A DNA stretch of 32,017 nt from HGM04593 sp045634085 (GCA_045634085.1 JAZQZM010000033.1:1-32017), one strand, 5' to 3'; shown: positions 8,111 through 16,179, numbered from the stretch's first letter. Numbers and translations are program-made. The notes: generated by a model from the letters alone, not told the origin.

Positions 8111-9577
8111 ATGATACGCAATTATGACCGATTGATATTCGAACTCTCTAAAGAGGGCAGGGCTGGATATTCTCTTCCAAAGAACGGGCTCAAGGAACAG
8201 CACTGCATGTGCCAGTTGCCTGCGGACCTCAAGCGCGGTACTGCGCCCGAACTTCCACAGGTTACCGAGTTCGACGTTGTACGTCACTTTACCAATCTCT
8301 CGAACAAGAACTTCGGTGTCGACACCGGTTTCTACCCGCTTGGCAGCTGTACCATGAAGTACAATCCCCGCATCAACGAGGAGATAAGCGCATTGCCGTC
8401 ATTCGCACGTCTGCATCCGGCAACTCCGGTAGAGGCAGCGCAAGGTGCCCTTGAAGTGTACTATAGCCTTGCCGAGTCGCTTGCCGAAATCAGCGGCCTC
8501 TCGGCATTCACCCTTAACCCATATGCCGGTGCACATGGCGAGCTTACAGGCCTTATGATTATGCGTTCCTATCATGAGCAGCGCGGCGATTTCAAGCGCA
8601 CCAAGGTGATAGTTCCCGACAGCGCGCACGGTACCAACCCCGCAAGTGCGGCAGTCTGCGGCCTTGAGATTGTAGAGGTGAAGTCTACACCTAAAGGCAC
8701 TGTCGATGTTGAGGATTTGAAACCGCTGCTCGATGACACCGTAGCCGGCATCATGATGACCAACCCCAACACCCTTGGTATCTTCGAGACCAAAATCCCC
8801 GAGATTGCGCGCCTTGTACATGAGTGTGGCGGCTTGCTCTACTACGATGGAGCAAACCTCAATGCAGTGCTCGGCAAGTGCCGTCCCGGTGACATGGGCT
8901 TCGACTTCATGCACATTAACCTTCACAAGACCTTCTCGACACCTCACGGTGGCGGTGGCCCCGGCGACGGCCCTGTAGGTGTGCGTGCAGGCCTTGAGGC
9001 ACTGTTGCCCAACCCGCAAGTGAAGAAGGATGCAGCAGGCAAGTACTATATTGATACCGATGACAAGTCGGCAGGCTATGTATCCAACTTCCTCGGTAAC
9101 TTCGGCGTGTTGTTGAGGGCATATACATATATCCTCACTCTCGGCCGCGAGAACGTGAAGATGGTGGGACCGCTTGCTGTGCTCAATGCCAACTATGTGA
9201 AGGAGTCACTCAAGAACGAGTACTACTTGCCAATAGAAGGAGTTTGCAAGCACGAATTCGTGTTCGACGGCCTTGCCGACAAGTCAACAGGCGTTACAAC
9301 ACTTGACATAGCAAAGCGCCTGCTCGACTACGGATACCATGCACCAACCATCTACTTCCCCTTGCTGTTCCATCAGAGCATCATGATTGAGCCCACTGAG
9401 ACCGAGAGCAAGGAGACACTCGATGAGTTCATTGCAGTGATGAAGAAGGTAGCTGCCGAGGCAATTGAAAACCCCGATGTTGTCAAGACCGCACCGCACA
9501 GTACGCCTGTACGCCGTCTTGACGAGACAACCGCTGCACGCTTTCCAAAGACAACGTACAAGCAACTTAAGGGATAG
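8111..9577 (+). CDS. gcvPB: glycine dehydrogenase (decarboxylating) subunit 2, GcvPB
   Basis: This is the PLP-bearing half of the split P protein. At 488 residues it has the size normal for a separate beta subunit. Lys273, in NLHKTFSTPHGGGGPG, is the lysine expected to bind PLP, and the glycine-rich segment after it is the family signature. Other marks are GFYPLGSCTMKYNP near 73-86, and DSAHGTNPASA and MMTNPNTLG in the core. With GcvPA it makes the heteromeric enzyme that in many other bacteria and in mitochondria is a single chain of about 950 residues. It is the last gene of the operon, ending just before a strong terminator. Confidence 0.96.
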   Translation: MIRNYDRLIFELSKEGRAGYSLPKNGLKEQHCMCQLPADLKRGTAPELPQVTEFDVVRHFTNLSNKNFGVDTGFYPLGSCTMKYNPRINEEISALPSFARLHPATPVEAAQGALEVYYSLAESLAEISGLSAFTLNPYAGAHGELTGLMIMRSYHEQRGDFKRTKVIVPDSAHGTNPASAAVCGLEIVEVKSTPKGTVDVEDLKPLLDDTVAGIMMTNPNTLGIFETKIPEIARLVHECGGLLYYDGANLNAVLGKCRPGDMGFDFMHINLHKTFSTPHGGGGPGDGPVGVRAGLEALLPNPQVKKDAAGKYYIDTDDKSAGYVSNFLGNFGVLLRAYTYILTLGRENVKMVGPLAVLNANYVKESLKNEYYLPIEGVCKHEFVFDGLADKSTGVTTLDIAKRLLDYGYHAPTIYFPLLFHQSIMIEPTETESKETLDEFIAVMKKVAAEAIENPDVVKTAPHSTPVRRLDETTAARFPKTTYKQLKG

Positions 9578-9600
9578 AGTGCTGATAACAGAGTATATAT

Positions 9601-9645
9601 ACAGTAAGGGCGAACCGGCGTGTTCGCCCTTACTGTTATTCATCC
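9601..9645 (+). terminator. terminator of the glycine-cleavage operon
   Basis: A perfect 15-bp stem (9601-9615 with 9622-9636) closes a CGGCGT loop and is followed by TATTCATCCTTT. The U-tract is imperfect, but the stem is long and sits 24 nt after the gcvPB stop. Confidence 0.8.
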
Positions 9646-9677
9646 TTTACTTTAATGCGGTGAAAGAACTCTGCTTT

Positions 9678-9711
9678 GTTGACCTTGTTTACATATTTTT
9701 TACTATCTTCG
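9678..9711 (+). promoter_or_regulatory. possible promoter of the YgbA-like gene
   Basis: TATCTTCG (9704-9711) fits the TAnnTTyG form of the Bacteroidota -7 box. GTTG at 9678-9681 is 22 nt upstream, slightly long for the -33 element. The start of transcription would be about 15 nt before the ATG at 9732. Confidence 0.38.
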
Positions 9712-9731
9712 TAGGCTGAATATACAAAGCA

Positions 9732-10028
9732 ATGACACGCATTGAAGAGGAAAAATGCACGGTAGCAAAAATGATTGCGCTCTATTGCCGCAAGAAGGAG
9801 GGGAACAAGGAACTGTGCCCCAACTGTCTTGAGCTGCTTGAGTATGCCCATACAAGGCTCGAACACTGCAAGTTTGGCAATGGCAAGAGCACTTGCCAGA
9901 AGTGCCCGGTGCATTGCTACAAGCCACAGATGCGTGAAAGGATGCGCGCTGTAATGCGTTGGTCAGGTCCAAGAATGCTTTTGTATTATCCAATAGATGC
10001 TATCAAACATCTAATAAGGAATAAATAG
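9732..10028 (+). CDS. YgbA-like Cys-rich protein (nitrous oxide-stimulated promoter family)
   Basis: The 98-residue cytosolic protein resembles the family named nitrous oxide-stimulated promoter (YgbA in Escherichia coli, where the gene is under NsrR nitric-oxide control). Visible features are an N-terminal EEEKCTVAKMIALYC segment and eight cysteines at 9, 19, 29, 32, 46, 55, 58 and 62, including CPNC and CQKC pairs. A basic C-terminal part with RWSGPRMLLYYP is typical of the family. The cysteines suggest metal or iron-sulfur binding, which is inference. It stands between the gcv terminator and the OPT gene; its TAG stop overlaps a possible promoter box for that gene. I see no NsrR site. Confidence 0.78.
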   Translation: MTRIEEEKCTVAKMIALYCRKKEGNKELCPNCLELLEYAHTRLEHCKFGNGKSTCQKCPVHCYKPQMRERMRAVMRWSGPRMLLYYPIDAIKHLIRNK

Positions 10029-10033
10029 ATTTG
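10026..10033 (+). promoter_or_regulatory. possible -7 box of the OPT gene
   Basis: TAGATTTG fits TAnnTTTG exactly and overlaps the stop codon of the YgbA-like gene. No clear TTTG -33 element is present at the right spacing. It would give a leader of about 60 nt that contains the 21-nt repeat at 10047-10067. Confidence 0.33.
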
Positions 10034-10046
10034 TGACAGATTCCTT

Positions 10047-10078
10047 ATATCAAACAATCGTGAAGTAGCTTTTAAAAG
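10047..10078 (+). repeat. short dispersed repeat, copy 2
   Basis: 10047-10067 matches 67-87 at 19 of 21 positions, and the TTTAAAAG octamer follows at 10071-10078. It lies in the 72-nt gap before the OPT transporter gene, 23 nt from its ATG, where a regulatory leader could act. See copy 1 for the alternatives. Confidence 0.3.
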
Positions 10079-10100
10079 TCTAAACATTAAAACATAGAAA

Positions 10101-12089
10101 ATGAAACAGGAAAATGAAAAACCGGTTGGATTGCCTGAGAATGCGTTCCGTCCATTGAACGAGGGCGAGGAGTACAAACCTCTGATGTCGCCCGACAAAA
10201 ACTATCCCGAGGTCAATTTCTGGTCCGTATCATGGGGTATACTTATGGCTGTGCTGTTCTCTGCAGCATCGGCATACCTTGGCCTTAAGGTTGGTCAGGT
10301 ATTTGAGGCTGCAATTCCCATAGCTATCATTGCTGTTGGTATGTCGACTCTTGCAAAGCGTAAAGGGGCGCTTGGAGAGAATGTGATTATACAGTCCATT
10401 GGTGCCTGCTCGGGTGTGATTGTTGCCGGTGCTATCTTTACATTGCCGGCGCTGTATATACTGAAGGCAAAGTATCCCGAGATGACTGTGAACTTCATGC
10501 AGATGTTCATCAGTTCATTGCTTGGCGGTATCCTGGGCATCCTGTTCCTTATTCCATTCCGCAAGTATTTCGTGAAGGAGAAGCATGGTGAATATCCTTT
10601 CCCCGAGGCTACCGCAAGTACACAGGTGCTTATCTCGGGCGAGAAGGGTGGCAGCCAGGCAAAGCCTCTGCTCATCGCCGGACTGATTGGTGGACTCTAT
10701 GACTTCATTGTTGCAACTTTCGGCTGGTGGAACGAGAATGTGACAACACGTATCGTAGGTTGGGGTGAGGTGCTTGCCGACAAGGCGAAGATTGTCCTTA
10801 AAATCAATGTAGGCGCTGCTGTGCTTGGTCTTGGATGTATCATCGGTCTCAAGTATGCAATAATCATCTGCGTGGGTTCACTGGCAGTGTGGCTAGTAAT
10901 CATTCCGGGAATGTCGCTTGTCTTTGGTGACCAGGTGCTCAATGCGTGGAATCCGGACATTACAATGACTGTGGGTGAGATGTCGCCTGAGCTTATCTTC
11001 AAGGAGTATGCCAAGAGCATTGGTATCGGTGGTATTGCCATGGCCGGCGTAATCGGTATATTCAAGTCCTGGGGTATCATTAAAAGTGCAGTAGGACTTG
11101 CTGCGCGTGAAATCGGTGGCAAGAAGGATGGCGGCAACGTTGAACGTACACAGAAGGATCTCTCAATGAAGGTTGTTCTCTTCGGTTCAATATTCACTCT
11201 ATTGCTGGTGTTTGTCTTCTTTGTGCTTGATGTAATGAACGGCAACATTCTTCACAGTGTTGTTGCCGTATTGCTTGTTGCTGTAATATCGTTCCTCTTT
11301 ACCACTGTCGCTGCCAATGCAATTGCCATTGTGGGTTCAAACCCTGTATCGGGAATGACATTGATGACTCTTATCCTTGCTTCGGTAATTATGGTTGCCG
11401 TAGGCTTGAAGGGCTCATCGGGCATGGTTGCCGCACTTATTATGGGTGGAGTGGTATGTACTGCACTATCAATGGCCGGCGGTTTCATTACAGACCTCAA
11501 GATAGGTTACTGGTTGGGCAGCACTCCTGCCAAGCAGCAGACCTGGAAGTTCCTGGGAACACTTGTTTCAGCGGCTACTGTTGCCGGTGTCATAATGATT
11601 CTTAACAAGACTTATGGATTTACCAGCGGTGAACTTGCAGCGCCACAGGCAAACGCTATGGCTGCAGTCATTGATCCTTTGATGAACGGTGTAGGTGCTC
11701 CATGGCTGCTTTATGGTATCGGTGCTGCTCTGGCATTGATTCTCACTGTATGCAAGGTACCTGCTCTGCCTTTTGCACTCGGTATGTTCATTCCACTGGA
11801 ACTGAATCTCCCTCTTCTTGTAGGTGGACTCATCAACTGGTACGTGACAACACGTAGCAAGGATTCTGCACTGAATAACGAACGTGGCGAGAAGTGTACT
11901 CTGCTTGCATCGGGATTCATTGCCGGCGGTGCACTCATGGGTGTGCTGAGTGCCGGTCTGCGATTCGGCGGAATAAATCTAGTGAATGAGGCATGGCTGT
12001 CATCTTATTGGAGTGAGGCTATTGCCATTGTTGCGTATCTATTCCTCATTGTATATCTTGTTAAGGCAAGTATGAATGTAAAGAAGTGA
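10101..12089 (+). CDS. OPT-family oligopeptide transporter
   Basis: This is an integral inner-membrane transporter of the oligopeptide transporter family, whose prokaryotic members are thought to take up peptides or metal chelates. At 662 residues with some 14-16 hydrophobic segments it fits the bacterial OPT length. Family marks are NFWSVSWGILMAVLFSAASAYLG-type opening (residues about 39-60, SAYLGLKVGQVFEAAIP following), the GEYPFPEATAST segment near 165, GSNPVSGMTLMTL and PFALGMFIPLELNLPL. It starts at ATG 10101 with a 38-residue hydrophilic N-tail. Together with the POT symporter at 2196 it gives the window two unrelated peptide importers, consistent with an amino-acid-fermenting or proteolytic lifestyle, which is inference. 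Its transcript ends at the bidirectional terminator shared with priA. Substrate is not predictable from sequence. Confidence 0.9.
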   Translation: MKQENEKPVGLPENAFRPLNEGEEYKPLMSPDKNYPEVNFWSVSWGILMAVLFSAASAYLGLKVGQVFEAAIPIAIIAVGMSTLAKRKGALGENVIIQSIGACSGVIVAGAIFTLPALYILKAKYPEMTVNFMQMFISSLLGGILGILFLIPFRKYFVKEKHGEYPFPEATASTQVLISGEKGGSQAKPLLIAGLIGGLYDFIVATFGWWNENVTTRIVGWGEVLADKAKIVLKINVGAAVLGLGCIIGLKYAIIICVGSLAVWLVIIPGMSLVFGDQVLNAWNPDITMTVGEMSPELIFKEYAKSIGIGGIAMAGVIGIFKSWGIIKSAVGLAAREIGGKKDGGNVERTQKDLSMKVVLFGSIFTLLLVFVFFVLDVMNGNILHSVVAVLLVAVISFLFTTVAANAIAIVGSNPVSGMTLMTLILASVIMVAVGLKGSSGMVAALIMGGVVCTALSMAGGFITDLKIGYWLGSTPAKQQTWKFLGTLVSAATVAGVIMILNKTYGFTSGELAAPQANAMAAVIDPLMNGVGAPWLLYGIGAALALILTVCKVPALPFALGMFIPLELNLPLLVGGLINWYVTTRSKDSALNNERGEKCTLLASGFIAGGALMGVLSAGLRFGGINLVNEAWLSSYWSEAIAIVAYLFLIVYLVKASMNVKK

Positions 12090-12109
12090 TTTGACCTGAC
12101 TGCATTATG

Positions 12110-12353
12110 AGGATGACTAAAAAGGCTCTTTTGTTGTTGTGCTCGCCCTCAAAATGCTCATTTACGCTTAGTAAATTAACCCACTAAGTGGCTTTTCCTC
12201 CTCGTAACTCGGCATAGAATGCGGGCACTCTCTGCTCTCGCATTACAGCGTCGGTTGCGCTTTTTCAGGCTTCGCACGCCTAAACACAACTCTTTTTATT
12301 CAACCTCATGACAAAAGTGGGCGTCCCGTTTTTCTTTTGGGTCGCCCGCTTTT
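12110..12353. repeat. dispersed intergenic repeat, long copy, ending in a terminator
   Basis: The right part (12274-12353: GCACGCCTAAA, then ACTCTTTTTATTCAA, then the hairpin) and the left part (about 12110-12145) each match 18838-18950. The second site lacks the roughly 125 nt in the middle. The middle contains small palindromes, such as ATTTAC/GTAAAT at 12160-12165 and 12171-12176. Both copies sit between convergent genes. No coding potential is seen; the 26-codon frame at 12107 has no features. Confidence 0.6.
12313..12353. terminator. bidirectional terminator between OPT gene and priA
   Basis: A 15-nt left arm (12313-12327, AAAAGTGGGCGTCCC) pairs with a right arm (12339-12353) with one mismatch and one G-U pair. 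There are A's on the left and T's on the right, so it can serve both strands. It follows OPT and precedes the priA stop by 9 nt. Confidence 0.8.
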
Positions 12354-12362
12354 ATATTCTTT

Positions 12363-14609
12363 CTACATTGGGTCTACATCGTAGTACATCGTTATTGAAC
12401 GGTAGCGTGGCTGGCTCAAATATGCTTTCTGCAGGTTCAGCAGCAATTCATTGATCTTGTATTGCGAAAGGGAGTTCTCGACCTTAAGCACAATCTTACG
12501 TATGTACAGTTGCTTTACCCTCGCTACAGGTGGCAGGTCGGGACCCAGTATGCGTTCGTCGAAGATTTTTCGCATGTGCTTGCCAAGTAGGGTTGCAAAC
12601 TCCTCTAGCAGCTGTACATCCCTGTGCTTGATATATATGTAAACAAGCCGATGAAAAGGAGGATAATGGAATAGCATTCGTTCTCCTATCTGTTGGTCGT
12701 AGAATGATTGATAGTCATTGCCTACAATGAACGGGATTACCGGAGCATCACTCATTTTTGTCTGCAGGAATACTTTGCCTTGCCCGCCTTTTCTGCCGGC
12801 TCTGCCTGCAACCTGTGCCATCAGCTGGAATGCTCTCTCTGTCGCGCGGAAATCGGGGTAGTTGAGCAGGGTGTCGGCGTTTATTATGCCCACTACAGCC
12901 ACATTATCAAAGTCTAGGCCTTTGGAAACCATTTGCGTGCCGATGAGAATGTCGGTCTTTCCTTGCTGGAAATCGGCGATAATCTTTTCGTACGCGGTTC
13001 TTGTGCGCGTGGTATCAAGGTCCATGCGCTTGATTCTCGCTTCGGGAAAAATGTTCTGCAGGTCATCCTCTATCTTCTCTGTGCCGTAGCCAAGATTCGT
13101 GAAGTTCCTCTCCTCGCAGTTGGGGCAATGTACCGGTGCGGGTATGGTGTATCCGCAGTAGTGGCATTCGAGCTTGCCGGCACTCTTGTGCAAGGTGAGG
13201 CTCACATCGCAGTGTTTGCATTTGGGGACCCAACCGCAGGTTCTGCACTCCAGAAGTGGGGCATAGCCGCGGCGGTTCTGGAACAGTATTATCTGCTGTC
13301 CGTTTTTTAAAGCATCACTCATTGCCTCGACAAGTGGGTCGGAAAATGGTCCTGTAACAAGTTTGCGGCGCTGGTATTCGGCCATATCGATGACTTCTAT
13401 ATGCGGCAGCTTTACCAGACGGTGTCTTGTCGTGAGGCTCACTAATGCATACTTGCCTGTCACCGCATTGTAGTAGCTCTCTACCGAGGGGGTTGCAGTT
13501 CCTAGCAGTGTCTTTGCTCCGAACAGCGATGCCAGAACTATGGCTGCATTGCGCGCATTGTAACGTGGAGCCGGTTCCTGTTGCTTGTAGCTGTTCTCGT
13601 GTTCTTCGTCAACAACGACAAGTCCCAGTCGTGTGAACGGAAGGAATACCGAGGAACGTACTCCCAGAATTATGTCGTATGGCTCGTCGCTGAGCTGTTT
13701 TTTCCAAATTTCGACCCTTTCCGCATCGGAGAATTTTGAGTGGTAGAGCCCTATTCTGTTGCCGAAGACGTTTCTTAGTCGTTCCACAATCTGTTTTGTG
13801 AGTGCAATCTCAGGCAACATGTACAGTACCTGCTCACCTCTTTCAAGGGCTTCGGCAATCAGATGTATGTAGATTTCGGTCTTGCCGGCTGAGGTGACTC
13901 CGTGCAGCAGTGTTACATTCTTCTCATTGAAACTGTTCTTGATTTCATCAAATGCCTTCTGTTGCGCAGGGTTGAGGCTGTTACGTGGCGAAACCGGTTG
14001 CCGGTCATGGACAAGACGCCCTATTTCAACTTCATAAGTCTCAAGTATACCCTTATCTTTCAGTTCCTTGTATATATTGGGCGATACTTGTGCCGCTTCA
14101 ATGAGTTTGTGCTTGCTGATTTCGGCTGGAGTGCCCGAGAAAGCATCGGTAAGTGAGAGGAATGTGCCCAACAGTCGCTTCTGTCGTGGTGAACGGGAAA
14201 GCGTCTGCAAGAGTATGTTTACATCTTTCTCTTTTTTCCATTTAGAGGCAAGTCTGACGCGTTGCTCTGTCTTTGGCTTGAATTCGCCTTTGAGACCTTG
14301 CGGAACGGCAGCCTTGTATATTTCTCCAAGAGAACACAGGTAGTATCTTGCAATCCAGTCCCATAGTTGCAACTGGCCTGCAGTAATTATGGGAGCCTCG
14401 TCTAGTAGCTCTTTTATGGGCTTTATGCTGTACCCTTCTGGCTCCCTGTCATGAATTTCACAGACGAGTGCCGTGTAGCTCTTCTTTTCGCCAAGTGGTA
14501 CGGACACACGACAACCTACCGCAATCCTCTCCTTGATTGTGTCGGGTATGCTGTATGTGAATGTCCCTTGTAAAGGGAGTGGCAGTATCGCTTCAATGAA
14601 TCTGTTCAT
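12363..14609 (-). CDS. priA: primosomal replication restart helicase PriA
   Basis: PriA is a superfamily 2 DNA helicase that recognises stalled forks and reloads the replicative helicase. The 748-residue protein has the full layout: an N-terminal DNA-binding domain (about 1-110), a helicase domain with Walker A GVTSAGKT at 237-244 and DEEH at 334-337, and GTATPS at 370-375. The zinc region has eight cysteines at 455, 458, 464, 467, 482, 485, 495 and 498, and a C-terminal helicase lobe contains QMVSKGLDFDNV and a QVAGRAGR motif VI. The start MNRFIEAILPLPL matches the family and is fixed by the stop-free frame beginning there. It is a single gene, convergent with OPT and divergent from the lipoprotein run. 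No catalytic residue looks altered. Confidence 0.97.
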   Translation of the reverse strand: MNRFIEAILPLPLQGTFTYSIPDTIKERIAVGCRVSVPLGEKKSYTALVCEIHDREPEGYSIKPIKELLDEAPIITAGQLQLWDWIARYYLCSLGEIYKAAVPQGLKGEFKPKTEQRVRLASKWKKEKDVNILLQTLSRSPRQKRLLGTFLSLTDAFSGTPAEISKHKLIEAAQVSPNIYKELKDKGILETYEVEIGRLVHDRQPVSPRNSLNPAQQKAFDEIKNSFNEKNVTLLHGVTSAGKTEIYIHLIAEALERGEQVLYMLPEIALTKQIVERLRNVFGNRIGLYHSKFSDAERVEIWKKQLSDEPYDIILGVRSSVFLPFTRLGLVVVDEEHENSYKQQEPAPRYNARNAAIVLASLFGAKTLLGTATPSVESYYNAVTGKYALVSLTTRHRLVKLPHIEVIDMAEYQRRKLVTGPFSDPLVEAMSDALKNGQQIILFQNRRGYAPLLECRTCGWVPKCKHCDVSLTLHKSAGKLECHYCGYTIPAPVHCPNCEERNFTNLGYGTEKIEDDLQNIFPEARIKRMDLDTTRTRTAYEKIIADFQQGKTDILIGTQMVSKGLDFDNVAVVGIINADTLLNYPDFRATERAFQLMAQVAGRAGRKGGQGKVFLQTKMSDAPVIPFIVGNDYQSFYDQQIGERMLFHYPPFHRLVYIYIKHRDVQLLEEFATLLGKHMRKIFDERILGPDLPPVARVKQLYIRKIVLKVENSLSQYKINELLLNLQKAYLSQPRYRSITMYYDVDPM

Positions 14610-14617
14610 AACGGATG

Positions 14618-14625
14618 CGAATTTA
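14618..14625 (-). promoter_or_regulatory. possible priA -7 box
   Basis: On the minus strand this reads TAAATTCG, a TAnnTTyG variant only 8 nt before the priA ATG codon. Transcription from it would be nearly leaderless. The -33 element is unclear (CAA trinucleotides at wrong spacing). Confidence 0.33.
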
Positions 14626-14718
14626 CTTGTAATAAGTCAATAACCATTCAATATTTGTTTCATTTTTAAAGAAGAAAACACTTTTTTGTCAAAATTCCCT
14701 TTTTTGTTTTAGAAATGG

Positions 14719-14748
14719 TTTGCTTGAATAGAATTTTACATATCTTTG
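14719..14748 (+). promoter_or_regulatory. Bacteroidota-type promoter of the lipoprotein run
   Basis: TTTG (14719-14722), an 18-nt spacer and TATCTTTG (14741-14748) make a good match to the consensus. Transcription would begin near 14755, giving a leader of about 125 nt before the ATG at 14880, unusually long for this window. Confidence 0.62.
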
Positions 14749-14879
14749 TGTTGCCTGCATGGTTTGTTTGTTGTACGGGAGTAATGACTGTTCTGCGTGT
14801 GCCGTAGATTAATGTGATTTTGTCGCAACTCTCCCAGGCTACTTGTGTAAATGATTCGAATAATTAAATTTTAGCAATT

Positions 14880-15218
14880 ATGAAAAAGTTTTTGATGGCA
14901 ATTATGGCCGTTATGGTGTTGGCAAGTTGTGCCGGTAACGTCTTTGAGCAGAAGACAAAGGTTTTTAATAAAGCTACTGAGAAAGTTTCTGCTGTTCAGA
15001 ATGTTGATGAAGTTGAGGCTATCATCATTTCGGTAGAGGATGAGATCAATGCTATTGAGCAGGGTGAAGAGTGGAAGGCTTATGAGGCTCTTGTTGAGGC
15101 AAATGATACAGCGGCTCTTAAAGAACTCGAGGCGGCAAAGTGTGCTTGTGAAGAAGCACAGAACAGTTTTATTTTAGCTGCACTTGCTGCTGCTATCGAT
15201 GCTGAGGATGCTGAATAA
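14880..15218 (+). CDS. small helical lipoprotein, family member 1
   Basis: I do not recognise a named family. The 112-residue product has a lipoprotein signal peptide (MKKFLMAIMAVMVLASC) with lipobox LASC and Cys17 as the lipidated residue. The mature part is acidic and predicted helical throughout, consistent with a coiled coil or helical hairpin. Its body aligns with the repeat unit of the protein at 16345: FEQKTKVFNKATEKVSAVQN matches the opening helix, and a VDEVEAII stretch follows. It shares a (S/A)(G/N)D(T/S)xxxxKxxE motif (ANDTAALKELE here) with members 2 and 3 and partly with the last member. It has its own promoter and a terminator just downstream, so it may be transcribed separately. 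Likely anchored in the outer membrane facing either side; role unknown. Confidence 0.85.
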   Translation: MKKFLMAIMAVMVLASCAGNVFEQKTKVFNKATEKVSAVQNVDEVEAIIISVEDEINAIEQGEEWKAYEALVEANDTAALKELEAAKCACEEAQNSFILAALAAAIDAEDAE

Positions 15219-15235
15219 ATCAATGTGCTCCAGTG

Positions 15236-15264
15236 AAAAAAACGCAGGAATCTGCGTTTTTTTT
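15236..15264 (+). terminator. intrinsic terminator after lipoprotein 1
   Basis: A stem of about 12 bp (A-run plus CGCAG with CTGCG plus T-run) closes a GAAT loop and ends in eight T's. It starts 18 nt after the stop codon. It separates lipoprotein 1 from the rest of the run. Confidence 0.88.
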
Positions 15265-15349
15265 GTATTTATGCCAGTTGATTCTTTGTGGGATACAGTG
15301 CAAGGATTTAAATTGCGTGTCAAATGACCTATAATATGTAATATTGTTT

Positions 15350-15715
15350 ATGAAAAGTCTTTTTTGTGGTTTGTCATTGATGGTGTTTTTGGCTGGTTGT
15401 AGTGCAGAAACAACCGTTCAAAAGGAGGAAAATGCGCTTGAAGCAGGTGTAAAGGTATATGAACAGGCAATAGAGGGTGTCAGGAATGCCAAGACTGAGG
15501 ACGAACTGGCTTCTATCGTACAAAGGACGTATGCCCTTATTGACTCGGTTGGTGTAAGTGATGAGCTTGAGTCCTGCATGGCCATATTGAAGAGTGGGGA
15601 TACTTTGGCTTTCAAGGAACGCGAAGAGTGCATGAAGGCGGTGCTGGAGGCTGCAGACAGATATATGGATGCTGTCTCTGTTGCTGTTGCAGAGCTCGCA
15701 CGCAGTAATCCTTAA
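15350..15715 (+). CDS. small helical lipoprotein, family member 2
   Basis: The product is 121 residues from ATG 15350; a TTG two codons earlier is less likely. The signal peptide ends FLAGC with Cys17 as the lipid site. The mature chain is acidic and helical: KVYEQAIEGVRNAKTEDEL aligns with the opening of the shared unit (Y, A, K/R and EL columns), and ILKSGDTLAFKERE is the motif shared with members 1 and 3. Two cysteines remain outside the signal (Cys6 aside), one in LESCMAI. A weak promoter-like pair (TTTG at 15285, TAAATTGC at 15309, 20 nt apart) precedes it. Function unknown; no enzyme motif is visible. Confidence 0.82.
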   Translation: MKSLFCGLSLMVFLAGCSAETTVQKEENALEAGVKVYEQAIEGVRNAKTEDELASIVQRTYALIDSVGVSDELESCMAILKSGDTLAFKEREECMKAVLEAADRYMDAVSVAVAELARSNP

Positions 15716-15739
15716 AGATGGTGTTTTGATGAAACTATG

Positions 15740-15772
15740 GCCGGCTTGCCCCGGTTTAGGCAAGGTTCCGGC
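15740..15772 (+). other. hairpin between lipoproteins 2 and 3
   Basis: CTTGCC (15745-15750) pairs with GGCAAG (15759-15764), and GCCGG (15740-15744) with CCGGC (15768-15772) after a 3-nt bulge. No U-run follows and the next ATG is 18 nt away. It may be an attenuator, an RNA-processing site or a translation-control hairpin. Confidence 0.5.
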
Positions 15773-15789
15773 TACAATAAATGTTATTT

Positions 15790-16179
15790 ATGAAAAAAAT
15801 ATTTATGGCCATTATGGCTTTGTCCCTTTTGGCGGCATGTGACGAAACAAAAACGGTTAGACCTTCGGAAACAAGAGAAGAGGTTGCTGTTGAGAAAAAG
15901 GACGTCTACGAACTGGGTGCTGAGGCTTATGACAAGGCAACAGTAAAACTCAAGAATGTGAAAAATGAAAGTGAGGTTGAACTTATCGAAACAGAGATTC
16001 AGAATACTCTAGATGCTCTTGAAAACAGTGAAGCTATGGCTGAATATATTGCTTGTGTAAACTCTGGAGACAGTGTCGGTATTCTGAAATATGAGGTTTC
16101 CTTGAAGTTGCTTGAGGAGGCTGTTGCTGCATATTCGGCAGCATTGTTGGACGCATACATGCAGTGCGGCAGGCAGTAA
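15790..16179 (+). CDS. small helical lipoprotein, family member 3
   Basis: The product is 129 residues from ATG 15790, chosen over the ATG three codons upstream because MKKIFMAIMALSLLAAC then nearly repeats the signal peptide of member 1 (MKKFLMAIMA). Cys17 is the lipid site, followed at once by Asp-Glu, an acidic start of the kind linked to surface export in some Bacteroidota. The body has YDKATVKLKNVKNESEVELI, matching the unit opening, then VNSGDSVGILKYE, the shared motif, and a helical end with AVAAYSAALLDAY. Predicted all-helical. The close signal peptide suggests a fairly recent duplication with member 1. Role unknown. Confidence 0.83.
   Translation: MKKIFMAIMALSLLAACDETKTVRPSETREEVAVEKKDVYELGAEAYDKATVKLKNVKNESEVELIETEIQNTLDALENSEAMAEYIACVNSGDSVGILKYEVSLKLLEEAVAAYSAALLDAYMQCGRQ

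Noticed and set aside
12107..12187. 26-codon frame after the OPT gene
   Set aside because: It falls inside the dispersed repeat, has no conserved features and is more simply explained as repeat sequence.
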